Shown here: one piece after another, positions 35,901 to 48,307 of the stretch
Position numbering within the stretch: position 1 is the first letter of the stretch
How the letters are laid out: the number at the start of each line of letters is the position of its first letter
NCBI GenBank assembly: GCA_033064195.1
Contig: JARBJD010000008.1
Location: 638,368 to 702,367, forward strand
Origin: Blattamonas nauphoetae
Lineage: Eukaryota; Preaxostyla; Oxymonadida
DNA: 64,000 nt
Direction of reading: 5' to 3'
Position numbers and translations under genes: made by a program
The notes under the pieces: generated by a model
Databases searched by the model: none
Told to the model about the DNA's origin: nothing
Seen by the model: the letters and a program-made list of their open reading frames with translations, nothing else

Positions 35901-38900
35901 ACCTCGCCGCAACTCCCGACCTCATCTCCTTCACCACTCAAACCATCCTGAAAGCGTCGTGTCGTGTTGGGAGTGGAACAAACCACGTGTGGATCCAGCT
36001 GACAGGACAAACCATCGCCAAAGGAACGTACTCAGTGGCATTGACAGAACTGGAGTTCTCATTTGAGGTCACGTTCACCGATGCGAGAGATGAAAACGGA
36101 CATGTACTCTCAACAGAAGCATCAGTTCGTCTGTTCGGAGATGAAAGCAAACTCTCCTTCAACAAGGAGTACACATTGAAGGGCGTGACAGAAACATCCA
36201 CGTCGACATTTATCGATTTATCTGGGATGCTCATCCCATTCTCCACTCCTCTGCCAACAGAGCGGATTGTAGGGATTGGGACCATGACTTTCACCAACAG
36301 TCAGAAAGATGAGGTGTCGATCTCTCTCACTGGTGCTGATTTGGCGAGCACGGAATATTTCATCGAAACCTCGCCTTCGAGTGTGGTGGATGGAAACAAG
36401 TTGTCAGCTGTCTTCTTCGCTCAGACAGGATTGATCGTCGCAAAAGTATTTTCAACAAATGACAGTGAAGTCCCTCTTCAATTCAACCAAAAATATGAAG
36501 TTGTGTCCATCACCGACTCTCTCGACACTCCCATCTTGATCGACCGTCTGTCATTCACTGTCCCTCCATCGCCCCTTCGAATCACGTCGCTCTCAGTCAA
36601 GCTGAGTGGGGACAAGTCACAAGCACTCGTTGAACTGATCGGAATGCAGATTCCTACCTCTCCCACTCTGTACCTCAACTTGAAAAACCCAACCACAAAC
36701 ATGGAACTCTGCGTCATTACGTCGTACAAAAGCGACACCGTCCTCGTCGCGACGATCCCTGCTGCCCAGACAGAATCTGGACAGTGTTGTGCTCACTTTG
36801 AATGGCTTCTGGATTCCAATCGCAGGTGTTGTTCCTTCGTTTGACCTCGTCGTGGTGGAAACTGGAACAACCACCGAAATCTCGATTTCTGTTTCGTTCA
36901 GCACACCGTTCCTCGGAAGCGGAGAAGCCGAAATCTACAAAACATCGAAATTGAAGTATGACACCGATTACACTGTTGTCCGATTGACCAGCTCGATTGT
37001 GCCTGTTTCCATTCCGTCGACAGTGACCTTCAAAACTCCAGTTGGTCCAGTTCGAATCCTCTCAGCCGAATGCGATCTCGACGCAGAATCTGAAAAGGCA
37101 GCTGTGATTGTTCTCGCTGGTGATTTATTCCCCTCAAAGACTTCTTTCAAATTGATTGTGTACGAGTTGGACAGTTCTTCAGCCAAAATCGGAAAAGCGT
37201 TTGAACTGTCGTCTTCATTTCTCGAAGATGGGTCAGCGTCATCCCACACTCTCTCGCATGTCATCTACAACGAGCCAAGTGCGAAACTGAAGTTTGGAAC
37301 GTCATACGCGATCACTGATCTGCTGATTTCTGGAAGAACCACAATCGTGAGCAGTGACGTGACATTCGATGTCCCAGCCGAGCCAGTCCGCATCGAAGAC
37401 GCGACAAGCAGACTGAACTCGGCCTTCGACGCAGTGATTGTGACACTGACAGGCTGTGCTCTTAAAGCAGGAACATATTCATTCACCCTCACTCATATCA
37501 CCGCAGAGAATTCACGAAGCATCACTGGCAGTCTAAAATCAGATGGAAATGTTGAATGTACACACACTGTCGAAGAGAGCAATCCCAATCTTTTGCTCTT
37601 TGGGGAGACATACACACTCACATCAGCCACTCTGGACACAAAGCAAATCTTGTTCAATTCCAACATCGACATCTACGTTCCTCGTCCTCCCAAAGTGACA
37701 GACGCGATGATTCATCCAAACACTCAAAACACAGGAGTGACGATTGAACTGCTGGGAACGGATCTGGGGATGATGAAAGAGTTCAAAGTCACTCTCCGTC
37801 CTTCTTTCTCTTTTGTTGTTCTATTTGCTGATGCATCGCGAGCACTCTCACCTTCATTCCGAATCGGGTCTAAAGATGGACTTGATGCGAACACTGAATA
37901 CTTTGTGGAGTCGATTGTGGGAGTGGTGGACTCGGATGACGTGATCTTGATTGATGGACCAGTTTCATTCACAACACCGGAAGCGACACTGATGGAAGTG
38001 GTTGTGTCGTCGTCATGCGGAGTGGGAGGAGAGGGCGAGGAATGTGGGAGCTTGTCTCTTCCTTGCGAGACACTTTTGATTGGATGGGAGATTGGAAAGA
38101 AAGAAGGAAATCTGAAGACGATCATTCTGAAAGTGCGAGACTCGGCGGAGAATGGAGGAATGGTTGTGGTTGGAAGAGGGAGTGTGGAGGTTCGAGGAAT
38201 GTTGGGACAGAAAGGGCGAGTTGTGATCTCAGAACAAGCGACGACAAACACGAAATCAGACAGTGTGTTTGTGATTGATGGAGGAGAGATTCTTCTTTTG
38301 GATTTGATTATTTCCGTTCCGTTGTTGAATTCAGTTTGGGGTTGGCGACCTGCTTTCGTTGTGGGAGGGAAAGGATCAGTGATTATGAAGGAAGTGGAGA
38401 TTTGCTGTTCAGAAGAGGGAGAGAAAGCTGGAATTGGATTGGTTGGGATGGAACAAGGTCGATTGGAAGTTGACCAACTTTTTGTGCGAAATATTTCGTT
38501 TAGGGACGGCGTTGGACTGATTCGGTGTTTGGGAGGACAGAACGAGATGACGACAGACATGCGAAATGTTGTTGTGCAGAACACGACACTGGAATCAGAA
38601 GGGATTCTTGATTTCTCATCGACAGACTCTTGTTCAGAGATTTCGATGACAGACTGTGAACTTGACCGAGTTCGAATGCGAGTTGGAGAAGGGACAGACA
38701 CAGCACTTGTTTCGATCCGAACACGACAGGCGCGACTTTCGATCTCGAAGTGTGTCTTCTTTGAGAGTGGATGTGAACTGTCGAATGGAGTGAAGATTGG
38801 ACAAGCACTCTTGATCACACTCTTCTCTTCAGACAATGACGAGACTGTTCAATGTGTTGATCTTCACTCGTGCCTGATTGTGGACTGCGCTGGTCGAGAC

Positions 38901-39218
38901 GAAAGCGGAGAGGGAGGAGTTCTGATTCGAAGTGGAAATGGATTGAGTCGAGTGAGTCTGAGTGGAAGCTGGTTTGAAGAACGATCCGGATCGTCGTCAC
39001 CTTCGTCATTCGAACGAGACGCGGAAGGGAGGATGATTTTGACGAAGCAGAAGTTGTCATTCGGTGGATGGAAGAGAGCAGCAGTTGTGGTTGAACGAGG
39101 ACGAAGACTTCCTGTGATTGCTCGGAAAGGGTCAGGATTCTCGAACTGTGGTCTGATTGTGAGAGGGATGGAAGTGGAAAGAGCGACGAACAGAAAGAAA
39201 GAGAGAGAAGAGCTGTGA
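32970..39218 (+). pseudogene. Long RBH surface protein gene, broken
   Basis: Start at 32970 gives a signal peptide (MIPLSLVLCLFPYTFAIN). The N-terminal RBH module is near-identical to the paralogs at 15136, 18812 and 40147. The frame changes near 33280 (YFQT to KFENCMFSL), there is an in-frame TGA at 34240-34242, a MITE at 34506-35047, and another frame change near 36.8 kb. After a fibronectin-like block (IELEMEAMTPLTSQEYEVT) come about seven 90-residue modules of the form VPxxPxRI...VxLxGxxL (for example PVRIEDATSRLNSAFDAVIV). A second beta-helix from about 38000 leads to the end. No membrane helix or kinase tail is seen; the end (LPVIARKGSGFSNCGLIVRG) resembles that of 5997-12015. Probably a pseudogene, though some breaks could be assembly errors. 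Confidence 0.75.
34506..35047. mobile_element. 542-bp MITE with CAGTAACTCC ends and TA duplication
   Basis: The ends are inverted: left CAGTAACTCCTGGTTCCGGC and on, right (reverse complement) CAGTAACTCCTACATCCGAC, followed in both by TAATGTCTAAT. Flanked by TA at 34504-34505 and 35048-35049. TA plus CAGT ends points to the Tc1/mariner-pogo group. It has no transposase, so it is non-autonomous. It lies in the coding part of the RBH gene at 32970. Removing it with one TA leaves AATYLDLTVVTTRFE in one frame. Confidence 0.88.
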
Positions 39219-40146
39219 ATATATCATCGCTGTGCTTGTCTACTGATTTTGTGCACAGTTATTCAATCAGATCTTCCTTTATTCAGTTCTCAATTTTCTT
39301 ATTTATCTGTCACGTCATTCTTTCGCAATTGCCTTCGCAATTACTTTGTGGATTGCTGGTGGTCCAATGAAGCCTCGTGGGGTGAGCATTTAGTGTTGAC
39401 GAGTTTTGGTTCGAGTCAAACACACTCCGCTCTCTTGCGAGAGGCTCAGATTTTTGCTCAGTTCCCATTGTTTTGAAAAACACTTCAAGCACACAGAACA
39501 CCAGAAAATGGAGGAAACAGAATCGATTCGAGATTTCGAAAGACAACATCGGCTTCCACTCAATCCACCAACCTCCTTCCAAAATCGAGTTGGCGGGGAG
39601 AGAGACGGAAGCTGAGCTTGGAATGGAGACGAGAGACAATCCGAACGGAAAGTTGACAGAAAGAGAACAACAGCGATGAGAGACAGGAAGGAAGAATCAG
39701 GCCATCTCGAATAGCGAGGATGAGCCTGCTGTCTCAAACCAAAACAGGAGCGAATCGATCCAACCAGCAACACTGAAGTGAATAAATATCGAAGCAGGCG
39801 CGATCATTCCAGAATACCGAAGGAACAGAACTACTGGGTGACAAAACGAAAACTGAACGAGATGTATTGAATGGAAAATCGAATCAATGCATGGAAAGGT
39901 GATGTGGCTGAGTGAAGTGTCTGGTGAAGATGAAGTGATTCACAATTCGAGAAAGGGTATTTGAAAAGGGATGAACGAGCAACGATCGTTGTGCTTGATG
40001 TGAGACTCCACAGCTCGCGTCTGGTTGCGACATGAACATGTGGAGGGTAGAGTTGATCCGATGAACTGTGAGATGTGACATGACAGGATGATGCGAGCGA
40101 AGTGGCAAGAAGATGAAGATCCAGGTGGAGGTCAGATGGTGAGTCG
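39219..40146. other. Intergenic region, no gene seen; holds one copy of a 176-bp repeat
   Basis: Only short, low-quality frames. Positions 39459-39634 recur at 43974-44149. Confidence 0.5.
39459..39634 (+). repeat. 176-bp direct repeat, copy 1
   Basis: Starts CAGTTCCCATTGTTTTGAAA and ends GAATGGAGACGAGA. It differs from copy 2 at roughly a dozen positions. It lies 3' of the gene at 40147-43681 (about 0.5 kb). Confidence 0.85.
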
Positions 40147-43100
40147 TCACTCCTTCATTTCCATCCCAGATCCAACACGATTCTTGTCGGAATGAGAAGA
40201 GAGGAACTCCCCAATTTCAGAAAGAGTTGGACGTTGTTTCGGGTCAACTGAAAGACAACGATGGATCAGAGAGATGAACTCCTCGTTCTTCAGAGTGTCC
40301 ATTTTTGGTCCAACACCAGTTCCTGATTGTCGCTGAGCATTCACAGCATCCAGTTCCCCAAACGGAACTTGACCAGTCTCAATTTCCCACAAGACCAGAC
40401 CAAGACTAAAAACTGACGCTTTGTGGCCATCAACCGATTCCACTCCACTTCTTCCATCTGCTGACACAACTTCAGGTGCTCGCCAGCGAAGACCATCCAT
40501 TCCTGCTTGCTCCACATCTTTTCCAATGTTCATTCTGTTCCTGAGTCCTCTTGTTCTCCGATCTGTTCGCGTTTGGTGAGTCGCACATTGAAGCACCACA
40601 TCCATCCGTCCGAATCACTCCATTCGAACCATCCAATCCGAACTCCTCCACTTTCTCAATATCAATCGGCTCCTGTGCTTCCATTTCTGTCTGAGTTGGG
40701 AAAGCATTCTTCTTCTGTCGTCGTCGCAGCAGAACGATGATGATGATCGCCAGCACCAGAGCAATCAACAGACATCCAATCAGCGGTAGAAGCCAGCTCA
40801 GCAGTTTCTTCGTTTCAGGAGACAGTGCTTTCTTTGGATCTTCGAGTTCTTCTGGTTCTTCGGGAGGAATATACGACGATTTCGGAATGTGGAATGTGAT
40901 CGTGTCGTTCATCCACACATCTGTCGGTGAGTCAGTGTTCGGTGTGGGTGTCAGTGATTTGATGGTGTATGTTGTGTCGTGTGTCAGAAGCTTCCCATCG
41001 CCAATCACTTTGAACTCCTTCGTCCCTCCAGATTTCGAGCAGCCTTCACTGTTAAGTGTGAGTGTCACAGGGTTCCCCTCCTCAAAAACAACAAAGTCGA
41101 ACGATCCGCACACTTCGTTGTCGAAGTGCAGAACAACAAAGGCTGATTTGGGATTTGACTCGATGAGGTGTGCTGTCGCGTCTTGGAGGGTGGAGAAGGA
41201 TGGAGTGTCCGGTGTGGTGATGATTGGTTCCTTTGGTGTGGTGAAAGTGAGGAAGTCAGGGGTCGCGACGAGGTTGAAGGCCCACGCTGCGACAGGCACT
41301 TCGATGTCGTTCGTCAGTCGAGAAGAAGACGAGTCAGGAACAACTCCCACAATCGAGGTGATCGTGTAGCTTGTGTTGTATTGAAGATTCACTTCCGATG
41401 GAGACACCAGAGTCCCTGTCCCACCAGAGAACAGCATTCTCAAGATTGTTTCTGTTCCATCCGAATCTTTCACTGTCACTTCATATTCCTGCGATGGCAG
41501 TGGTGTGTTGCCCATCATCTCCAACTCAATCTTTCCTGTCTTTTCATTCACTTGAACTGTTGGTTTCGCTGTCAGAAATGGACCCATGATATTGAACTCG
41601 TCAGCCAAAAATCGTTCAGGGTCATACTTTCCTGATGACAGCTCTGTAACTCCGATGACCATTCCAATTGAGTCACTACTGGTTGTGGTGTAACAATCAC
41701 CAAATCCGAGTGTGGGTAAGGGAGAGGAGAGGGTGCATATGATTGCGATATCTGTGAACTTGGGCATATTCTCCATGAAGTTGTTGTAGTTTATCTTGAA
41801 AGTGGTGTCATCACCAACCGAGTTCCCATCAAAGAAAACATGCGAGACCGAAAGAAATTTTGCATCTGAATAGTGTGTGAAGCAGATGGCGCCAGTCGTT
41901 CCCGATTCGCAGTTCTTCACGAGAGTGTCGGAGATGTTGACATTTCCCGTGTTTGAATGGTACATTGCACCTCCTGCTATACTCGCATTGCATTCGATGA
42001 AGTGACATCCATCCACTGTTGCTATTGATTTTCCCGTATAACCGGAAATTCCTCCTCCGTCAGAATACAAAGATCCGGAGACTGATTCACAGCGTTCAAA
42101 CTTTGTGGTGAAAAGTGACAGATTGAAATCCGAATCGACAATCACACCTCCACCATATCCTGTTGCAGTACAGTCCGCAAAGACGCAATCAACGATTTGA
42201 ACAAACGGGGAGCGACCATCGGTGGCGGATCCATCAACACTCAGTCCTCCTCCACAATCCTCTGCAGAACAATTCTCGAATCGGCACGAATTGATGAGAA
42301 GATCTCCATCAATGTCAGCGTAGATTGCTCCACCTGACCAGGTTGACGAGCAGTTCGTGAAGTTTGTCGAGGTGACGGTCAAGTACGTGTCGTTGTACTG
42401 ATCGAATTGAAGGAACTCCACTGCTCCACCATCCCTCCGTGAGGGAATGTTCTCGAAGGAGCAGGACTCTATGAAGACAGCGCCTGGATACAGACTGACG
42501 ATAAGTGCGTGACCATACGGATACTTGGCACCAGTGAAGCGACAACTCGAGAAAACGACGGAGGAGGTTCCATCGTCCAGGCCGAAATTATAAGTTTTGC
42601 CTTCCTTGAATGGTTCGGTAGCTCCGCTCGGTAGTTTTACGGTGCCATCTGAAGAGTCGGTGTCTGAGTCAGTGTTGGGGGAGGAGAGGAGGGAGGAGAA
42701 GGAAGAATTCGAGCACAAAACTGACCCTCCAGAGCTCACATCACGAATCGTCGATCCCGACAAATGCGAGCTTGTCAGCGACACAACACATCCCAACATC
42801 TTCTGGTCCAAATGCGGAAGTCGTGGCGAGTGCAAACACCCAATCGAACTCATGTTCACAAATGAGCATCCAATCAGCGATGACGACAGTCTTCCAACCG
42901 ATTCCACATTCTTTCGAGGTGCTTGTGTCAGTGAGAGGCCAATCCCATCGTTTCCCAGAATCCGAGAAGAGTCAAACGAACATCCAACAATCGACACCCA
43001 AACTGACCCGACAAGGGATGCAAATGACGATGTTTCAACAATACCACGCATCGACCCAACATCATTCCACAGCAAGCTCTTCGAAATCACAACTGACGAT

Positions 43101-43681
43101 TCTCTTCCTGATTCCTCCAAAGTCGAAGGAGAAATCACAATCGCACTTGTCCATGGTGATACTTCAATTCTGCTTGAAGATATCATCAGCATGCTGCTTG
43201 AAACAATTGCCAGTCTTGGTGATCTTGCTTCGTTCTTCTGTTTTCTTCCTTCTGCAGAATCCTCGACGAGTGAGAAGAGTATTGATTTCAATGACAGAGT
43301 TGAGTTTGTCAAGAAGAACAGCGAACGATCCACAGCTTGCATGTTGTTTATATTTTCACTCCTGTTTCTGTACGATTCATAAAATGTGATAATTCGTGTG
43401 CCAGCCGAGTTTTTTCCCGATGACCCCTCGCCTGACAGTTCAAGAGTTCGATGAGTGATTTCGATGTCATTGCCAATATATGTTCCTTCTGTGATGGAGA
43501 AAACATCAATATCTTTCCATGTAGATCCATCAGTGTTCCATTCTGGTCGGAAAACCGATTCAAGATCTATCGCACTTGTTTTGGTGTTCGGACTTGTTGC
43601 GACTCTGTGAGGTTGGAGTGAATTGGATGAAGTCGCGAAGGTATGTTGAAACACGCAGAACATGAGCGTGATGAAGATCAT
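40147..43681 (-). pseudogene. RBH receptor with transmembrane helix and kinase-like tail, broken near the tail
   Basis: Starts at 43681 with a hydrophobic leader (MIFITLMFCVFQHTFATSS). The RBH domain shares long near-identical stretches with the gene at 18812 (SSLIGCSFVNMSSIGC, VVSLTSSHLSGSTIRDV). Fibronectin-like modules follow, then a membrane helix (LLSWLLPLIGCLLIALVLAI) and basic RRRQKK. The frame ends at 40472. The kinase-like C-lobe is read in another frame (40605-40147: GMDGLRWRAPEVVSADG, VPFGELDAVNAQRQ, PTLSEIGEFL). Compared with the 18812 paralog, the first half of the kinase-like domain is missing where the frames meet, so the tail is both shortened and shifted. The extracellular part could still be expressed with an altered end (GASRNGWSSLAST). 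Confidence 0.78.
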
Positions 43682-43736
43682 GACACAAAGAAACCTGTCA
43701 AGTCTCGATCTGAGGAATAAGAGATGGAGGAGGAGA

Positions 43737-43749
43737 GATCACACCCTTT
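43737..43749 (-). promoter_or_regulatory. AAAGGGYRYGATC upstream motif
   Basis: Exact consensus AAAGGGTGTGATC on the gene strand, 55-68 bp upstream of the ATG at 43681. Confidence 0.6.
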
Positions 43750-43973
43750 CTTTCTCTTTTTCACCTCACAGGTTGATGTGTCGCAAGAATATTATGCAGA
43801 GTGGTAAGGCGACTACAATGTGACTCATTGAAATGATGGAATGCTCTCTAATCATCGGATAAATCTTCCACCCCTGTGAACCCATGCAAAGAATCAATCT
43901 CGATCGATCATCAGAGTTGAACTCCAGACACGAACTTAAGAGCATGGACTCCAGACATGCTCGAAATGTCGAT

Positions 43974-44149
43974 CAGTTCCCATTGTTCTGAAAAGCACTT
44001 CAAGCACACAAAACATCAGGAAATGGAGGAAACAGAATCGATTAGAGATTTCGAAAGACAACATCGGCTTCCACTCAATCCACCAACCTCCTTCCAAAAT
44101 CGAGTCGGCGGCGAGAGAGATCGAAGCTGAGCTTGGAATGGAGACGAGA
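43974..44149 (+). repeat. 176-bp direct repeat, copy 2
   Basis: Same orientation as 39459-39634. The two copies bracket the RBH gene at 40147-43681 at a distance of 4515 bp. Confidence 0.85.
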
Positions 44150-44278
44150 AACCATCATTTTAGAGTTTTACCTCCATTGTACGGTCTTTCTCGATCGTCA
44201 CATTTCAAAATACAGACTGAGAGAAAAAACTTGATGACACTTTGTCTTGATTGTATCGCCGAAATTGTAGGTGATGTA

Positions 44279-44360
44279 ATCGCTACGCTCTGACACCCAA
44301 CAAACCAGGGCTTCATTAACAACTGAGACCGGTGACGTGGAAATATACAATGGGTGGCCT
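44279..44360 (+). repeat. Left inverted terminal repeat of the second DIRS-type element
   Basis: Contains ATCGCTACGCTCTGACACCC, then AACAAACCAGGGCTTC, then the 48-nt block shared with the right end. Confidence 0.78.
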
Positions 44361-46429
44361 ACCGAAAGATCAAACAAAACAGAATACGTACATGTCCTCG
44401 TCGCAAACTAACCAACTACTATTCATGAAACCCTTTCTATACTGGTTGACAACACCCAAATCAAGCTTGGACTTGCTCGATGACTGATTAAATGAACCGC
44501 ATTTCAACTCTTCTCTCGGACACAGGTTCTCGAACAAAGCTGCAAATTCCAGTTTTTGAGGGAGAAATCCCCAGATACGAAGTGACAAGTCATCGTCCAA
44601 TTCTGCATAGTGGGCAAATCAACAAGAAATCCGCCAACCAAATCGAAAGATCAATGCAAATATGACGTTAGAAATATGGAGTTCTTTGCGACGAGGGTAC
44701 ACTTTGTGGTCTCCTGTTAAACGCAATATCTGATTGGAGCCACTAAACTCGACAAAATTTTGAGATACCAGCAAATTCAACAACATTCATGAATCCACCA
44801 TGACAAACTAGGCTCATCAACACTATGGCCAGATACATGCGAAGAATCAATTTCTATGACTAAAAACTCTTAATGTCGTGACAACTCAGAACATCATGCG
44901 AGAGCTCGCATGTCAAGGACCATGTAGTCGTTGCGGCCTCAATGCGTGCTAAGAAGCAACACAACTCCAAACCCAAGGTCAAATCTTCAACAATTTTTTA
45001 AACGGGGGAGGGGATCCTGTTTCCCCTCCTTAACTCCTGGTCGTTCAGACATACTTCGGGAGGCCTCTCAAATCAGAAAAGCAGCATCTCTCAGCTCTGT
45101 TGCAATGCTTTTTGAATTCAAGATCTTACAGCTTGTGCATATCTTGGAACTGATTGTATGAAATGATGATCTCCCGAAGAAGGAGGAGGTGAATGGAAAA
45201 TCTCCGAACCAACTGATGAATGAGGGCTTTGTCTGTCCGAGGTTCTATGTCGGTAAGAACAATCAACCATGGTGTTAACAAACCCCTGCGCTACTTGTGA
45301 GAGCTATATCACACTTATCAACTCGCAAGCCATGGTCATTGGCGGACATGATCTATGAAGGACAAGCACCCGCTGACTCTTCTTCTTTTGCTTGCATTAG
45401 CCGTGAATAGATCACCTCTAGTCCGAATCGCATTACAACTTGCGCCATATGGAAATATAGAGTCACAGCTCATCAGGAATGACCAACTCAACTCTGGCAC
45501 GTTTTTAAATGATTTATACGGAAAGATCCCGAAATCCAAGTGCAAATGATGATGATATATGACTCGGCATTGAGAAATCAGACTCCAGCAACCAGGTTCG
45601 AGGAACACAAGACAGTCCTCAAAATACTTGGCAGTACATGCACAGACTACCAAAAAGAACGGACAGCGGGAAGATTGAAACCAATCAAGTATTCAACGCA
45701 TCAATAAACATCTGGCAAAGGCAAGCTCGGGGAACAAAAGTTTTATCCAGGAGCACCTCAGAAAACATCGAGTGCCTCAACACAACTTGGAGTCGAAGCT
45801 GAAATGAACCCAACCAGTTTTGACGAAGTGATTGTTGCTCTCTTTCCCACTTAAATCACGGCTGGATTGTTCACGCAGGATGTCATCAAGGCAGGACGTG
45901 CTCAGCAACTCCCGTTCAACGTGTTAGTGAGGGATTTCGCTCGGAAACAAGCATAAACCTGGTTTGACATCCGACGACACTGACGAACCAAGAATGCTTC
46001 TCTGTGGAGTATAGTCACCACTTTGGCAAAATCTGCCACACTGCCAGTAATCAATGGGGCCAGTCGCGGAGAACACATTGTTGAAGACCGATATCGAAGT
46101 CGAAGGAAACAGATCGAAGCGATACTGCTTCTGACACCGAACTATTCGACCTGGGATGACATCCACAGGAAGAGACTCACATCATTGACTCTGATTGTGT
46201 CTTACGCAACTCCAACAGTGACTTTCCCAGAGCCACCGAATGGAATGTCAGGAATCAGTTTTGACGAAGACGATTGGAGTTGAGTCGAATGTCAGCAATG
46301 CAACGGGTCCAGGTGAGTGCTCCAAGATACTCAAGATCAACTCGCCGGACATGGTGAGCAAGACGGTGTGGCAGCTATGATTGCGTAGCTCACCGGTTAT
46401 GATACTGTACGTTTTGTGGAGACGATGAA

Positions 46430-46578
46430 GTTGCAACGGAAGCCAGATCTTCCACTCCACGCGAAGGGAGTTGCAACGGAAGCCAGATCTTCCACTCCAC
46501 GCGAAGAGAGTTACAAAGGAAGCCAGATCTTCCACTCCACGCGAAGGGAGTTACAAAGGAAGTCAGATCTATTCTTCC
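46430..46578 (+). repeat. 40-bp tandem repeat, about 3.7 copies
   Basis: The unit begins GTTGCAACGGAAGCCAGATC and continues with TTCCACTCCACGCGAAGGGA. Later copies read GTTACAAAGG at the start. Inside the second DIRS-type element. Confidence 0.85.
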
Positions 46579-47523
46579 ATTGTAGTCTTATGCTCTCCCC
46601 CAAAAAGCTTGGTCCACTTTCATCGAGCCAGAAAGAATGGGCTATGATGCAAAGACTGTCCCGAGGGATTCTCTCTCGTCAAGACCACGACTGCTGGCGG
46701 AACTGAAGCGATGTTGCGGAAGTTGGGGAAAACGAGAAGACTCGTTGGAACTACTCGATTGTCAGGGACTGTCGCAACCATTTGGATCAGGAGACGGAAG
46801 GGTGACAAATGATAAGAACTACCGGATGGCCCGCTCCAACTTTGTCGAAATCACTGTTATTCGCTGCAAGGTGATGAGAAGGAGTGAGGTAAGAATGGGG
46901 TTGGGAGGTGATAAGGACGTCATGAAAGAACAGGCATACTGGGCTTGTTCACCACAAGGTGGAGCTAGCATCGAGGAAAGCAGAAGATGGGTTGAGAACA
47001 GACTTGCTGGGACAGAAGTGAAAGGAATGGAGGAGACAGAACGCCATTCAAGTTACACCCTGCACAAGATCGTTGAATTGAAGAACAGTCGGATGGGAGA
47101 AGCTGAAGTGATATGACGGAATTTGGGGAGACTTGACGCCAGTTGAACAAGAGACTAAGTAAAAGCAGGATTGCATCTCAGTAGTATTGATAGCTGGGAA
47201 AGAGTACTGGATTGAAGGACATGGAGAAGCGAAGAAAGCACAAGACTAGAACAAACTCTTCGTAAATGATCTAATGTTCCATATTGACATCACGGGATGG
47301 ATGAGGAAGACGAAGATTCACTGCACTTGACAGATTACGAGCAAGTTTGACTCGAAGACATCAAGGAACAAGGAGTCTGGATGGTACCGAAGAATACACT
47401 CCCAAGAGTGTTCAGAATGGATTCAAACCCGTCACCAACCCAACAACAAGCGGGACAGGTTCAATGAATTGGCAGTTGGCAGTGAATTCGAAGCAATCAA
47501 ATACAAATGCTTCATCAGCTGTT

Positions 47524-47970
47524 GAGATCAAAAACGAAGAAGTCTGTAAGGGCAGAGGAACATCCTCCCAAAAGAAAGATTGCGAGCGGACCCGAAACAA
47601 GGTCGTGGCAGTTGAGTGAGAGTGCAAGGAGACATCCTTGGGAGAAAGAGACCTGATTAAGTTCGGGCATGTTCGGCACTTTCTCCAACATTTTCATCTC
47701 GGCGGTCACCTTTGGAAGAGGGAAAGCTGCAGTTGACTTGGAGGAGGATGAGATCGAGAACAAAGAAGTGTGTCAGGGCGGAGGAACATCCTCTCAGAAG
47801 AAAGATTGCATGCTGACCCGAACCAATGTCGTGGAAGTTGAGTGAGAGTGCAAGGAGACATCCTTGGGAGAAAGAGACCTGATTAAGTTCGGGCATGTTC
47901 GCACTTTCTCCAACATTTTCACCTCAACGACCACCTTTGGAAGAGGGAAAGCTGTAGTTGACTGAGGGAG
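47524..47970 (+). repeat. Tandem duplication, period about 225 bp, two copies
   Basis: Copy 1 begins near 47524 and copy 2 near 47750. Shared blocks include AAGGAGACATCCTTGGGAGA and ATTAAGTTCGGGCATGTTCG. Inside the second DIRS-type element. Confidence 0.8.
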
Positions 47971-48227
47971 GTTTGGGTTGGAGTGGAGTATTATGGCAAA
48001 GTGAGACTTGAGTAGTGACTCGTGAAGGAAGAAGGGCAGGCATGACTCGGAAGAGGAAAGAGAGTCGGGAGTACGGAATGGAGAGAGTGCTGAGTTGGTA
48101 AGAGAACTCGCAATCAGTGGGGTGACAGCCCAATTGGGTCACGGCCTAAATCAACTGATGACCAGATCTAGGAAGAAGAACACAAAGATATCTTTTCTCT
48201 TCTCTTCTCATTCTTTTCCTTTCAATA

Positions 48228-48307
48228 CTCAGTTGTTAATGAAGCCCTGGTTTGTTGGGTGTCAGAGCGTAGCGATGACATTTCCAACAAACCAGTGCTC
48301 ATTAACA
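48228..48307. repeat. Internal complementary region (ICR) of the second element
   Basis: 80 nt made of a left-end complement and a right-end complement separated by four bases. Similar length to the 77 nt and 78 nt ICRs at 28581 and 54896. Confidence 0.75.

Noticed and set aside
46637-47116. 159-residue plus-strand frame in the second ICR element
   Set aside because: No recognisable motif; it lies among tandem repeats in DNA with no other coding signal.
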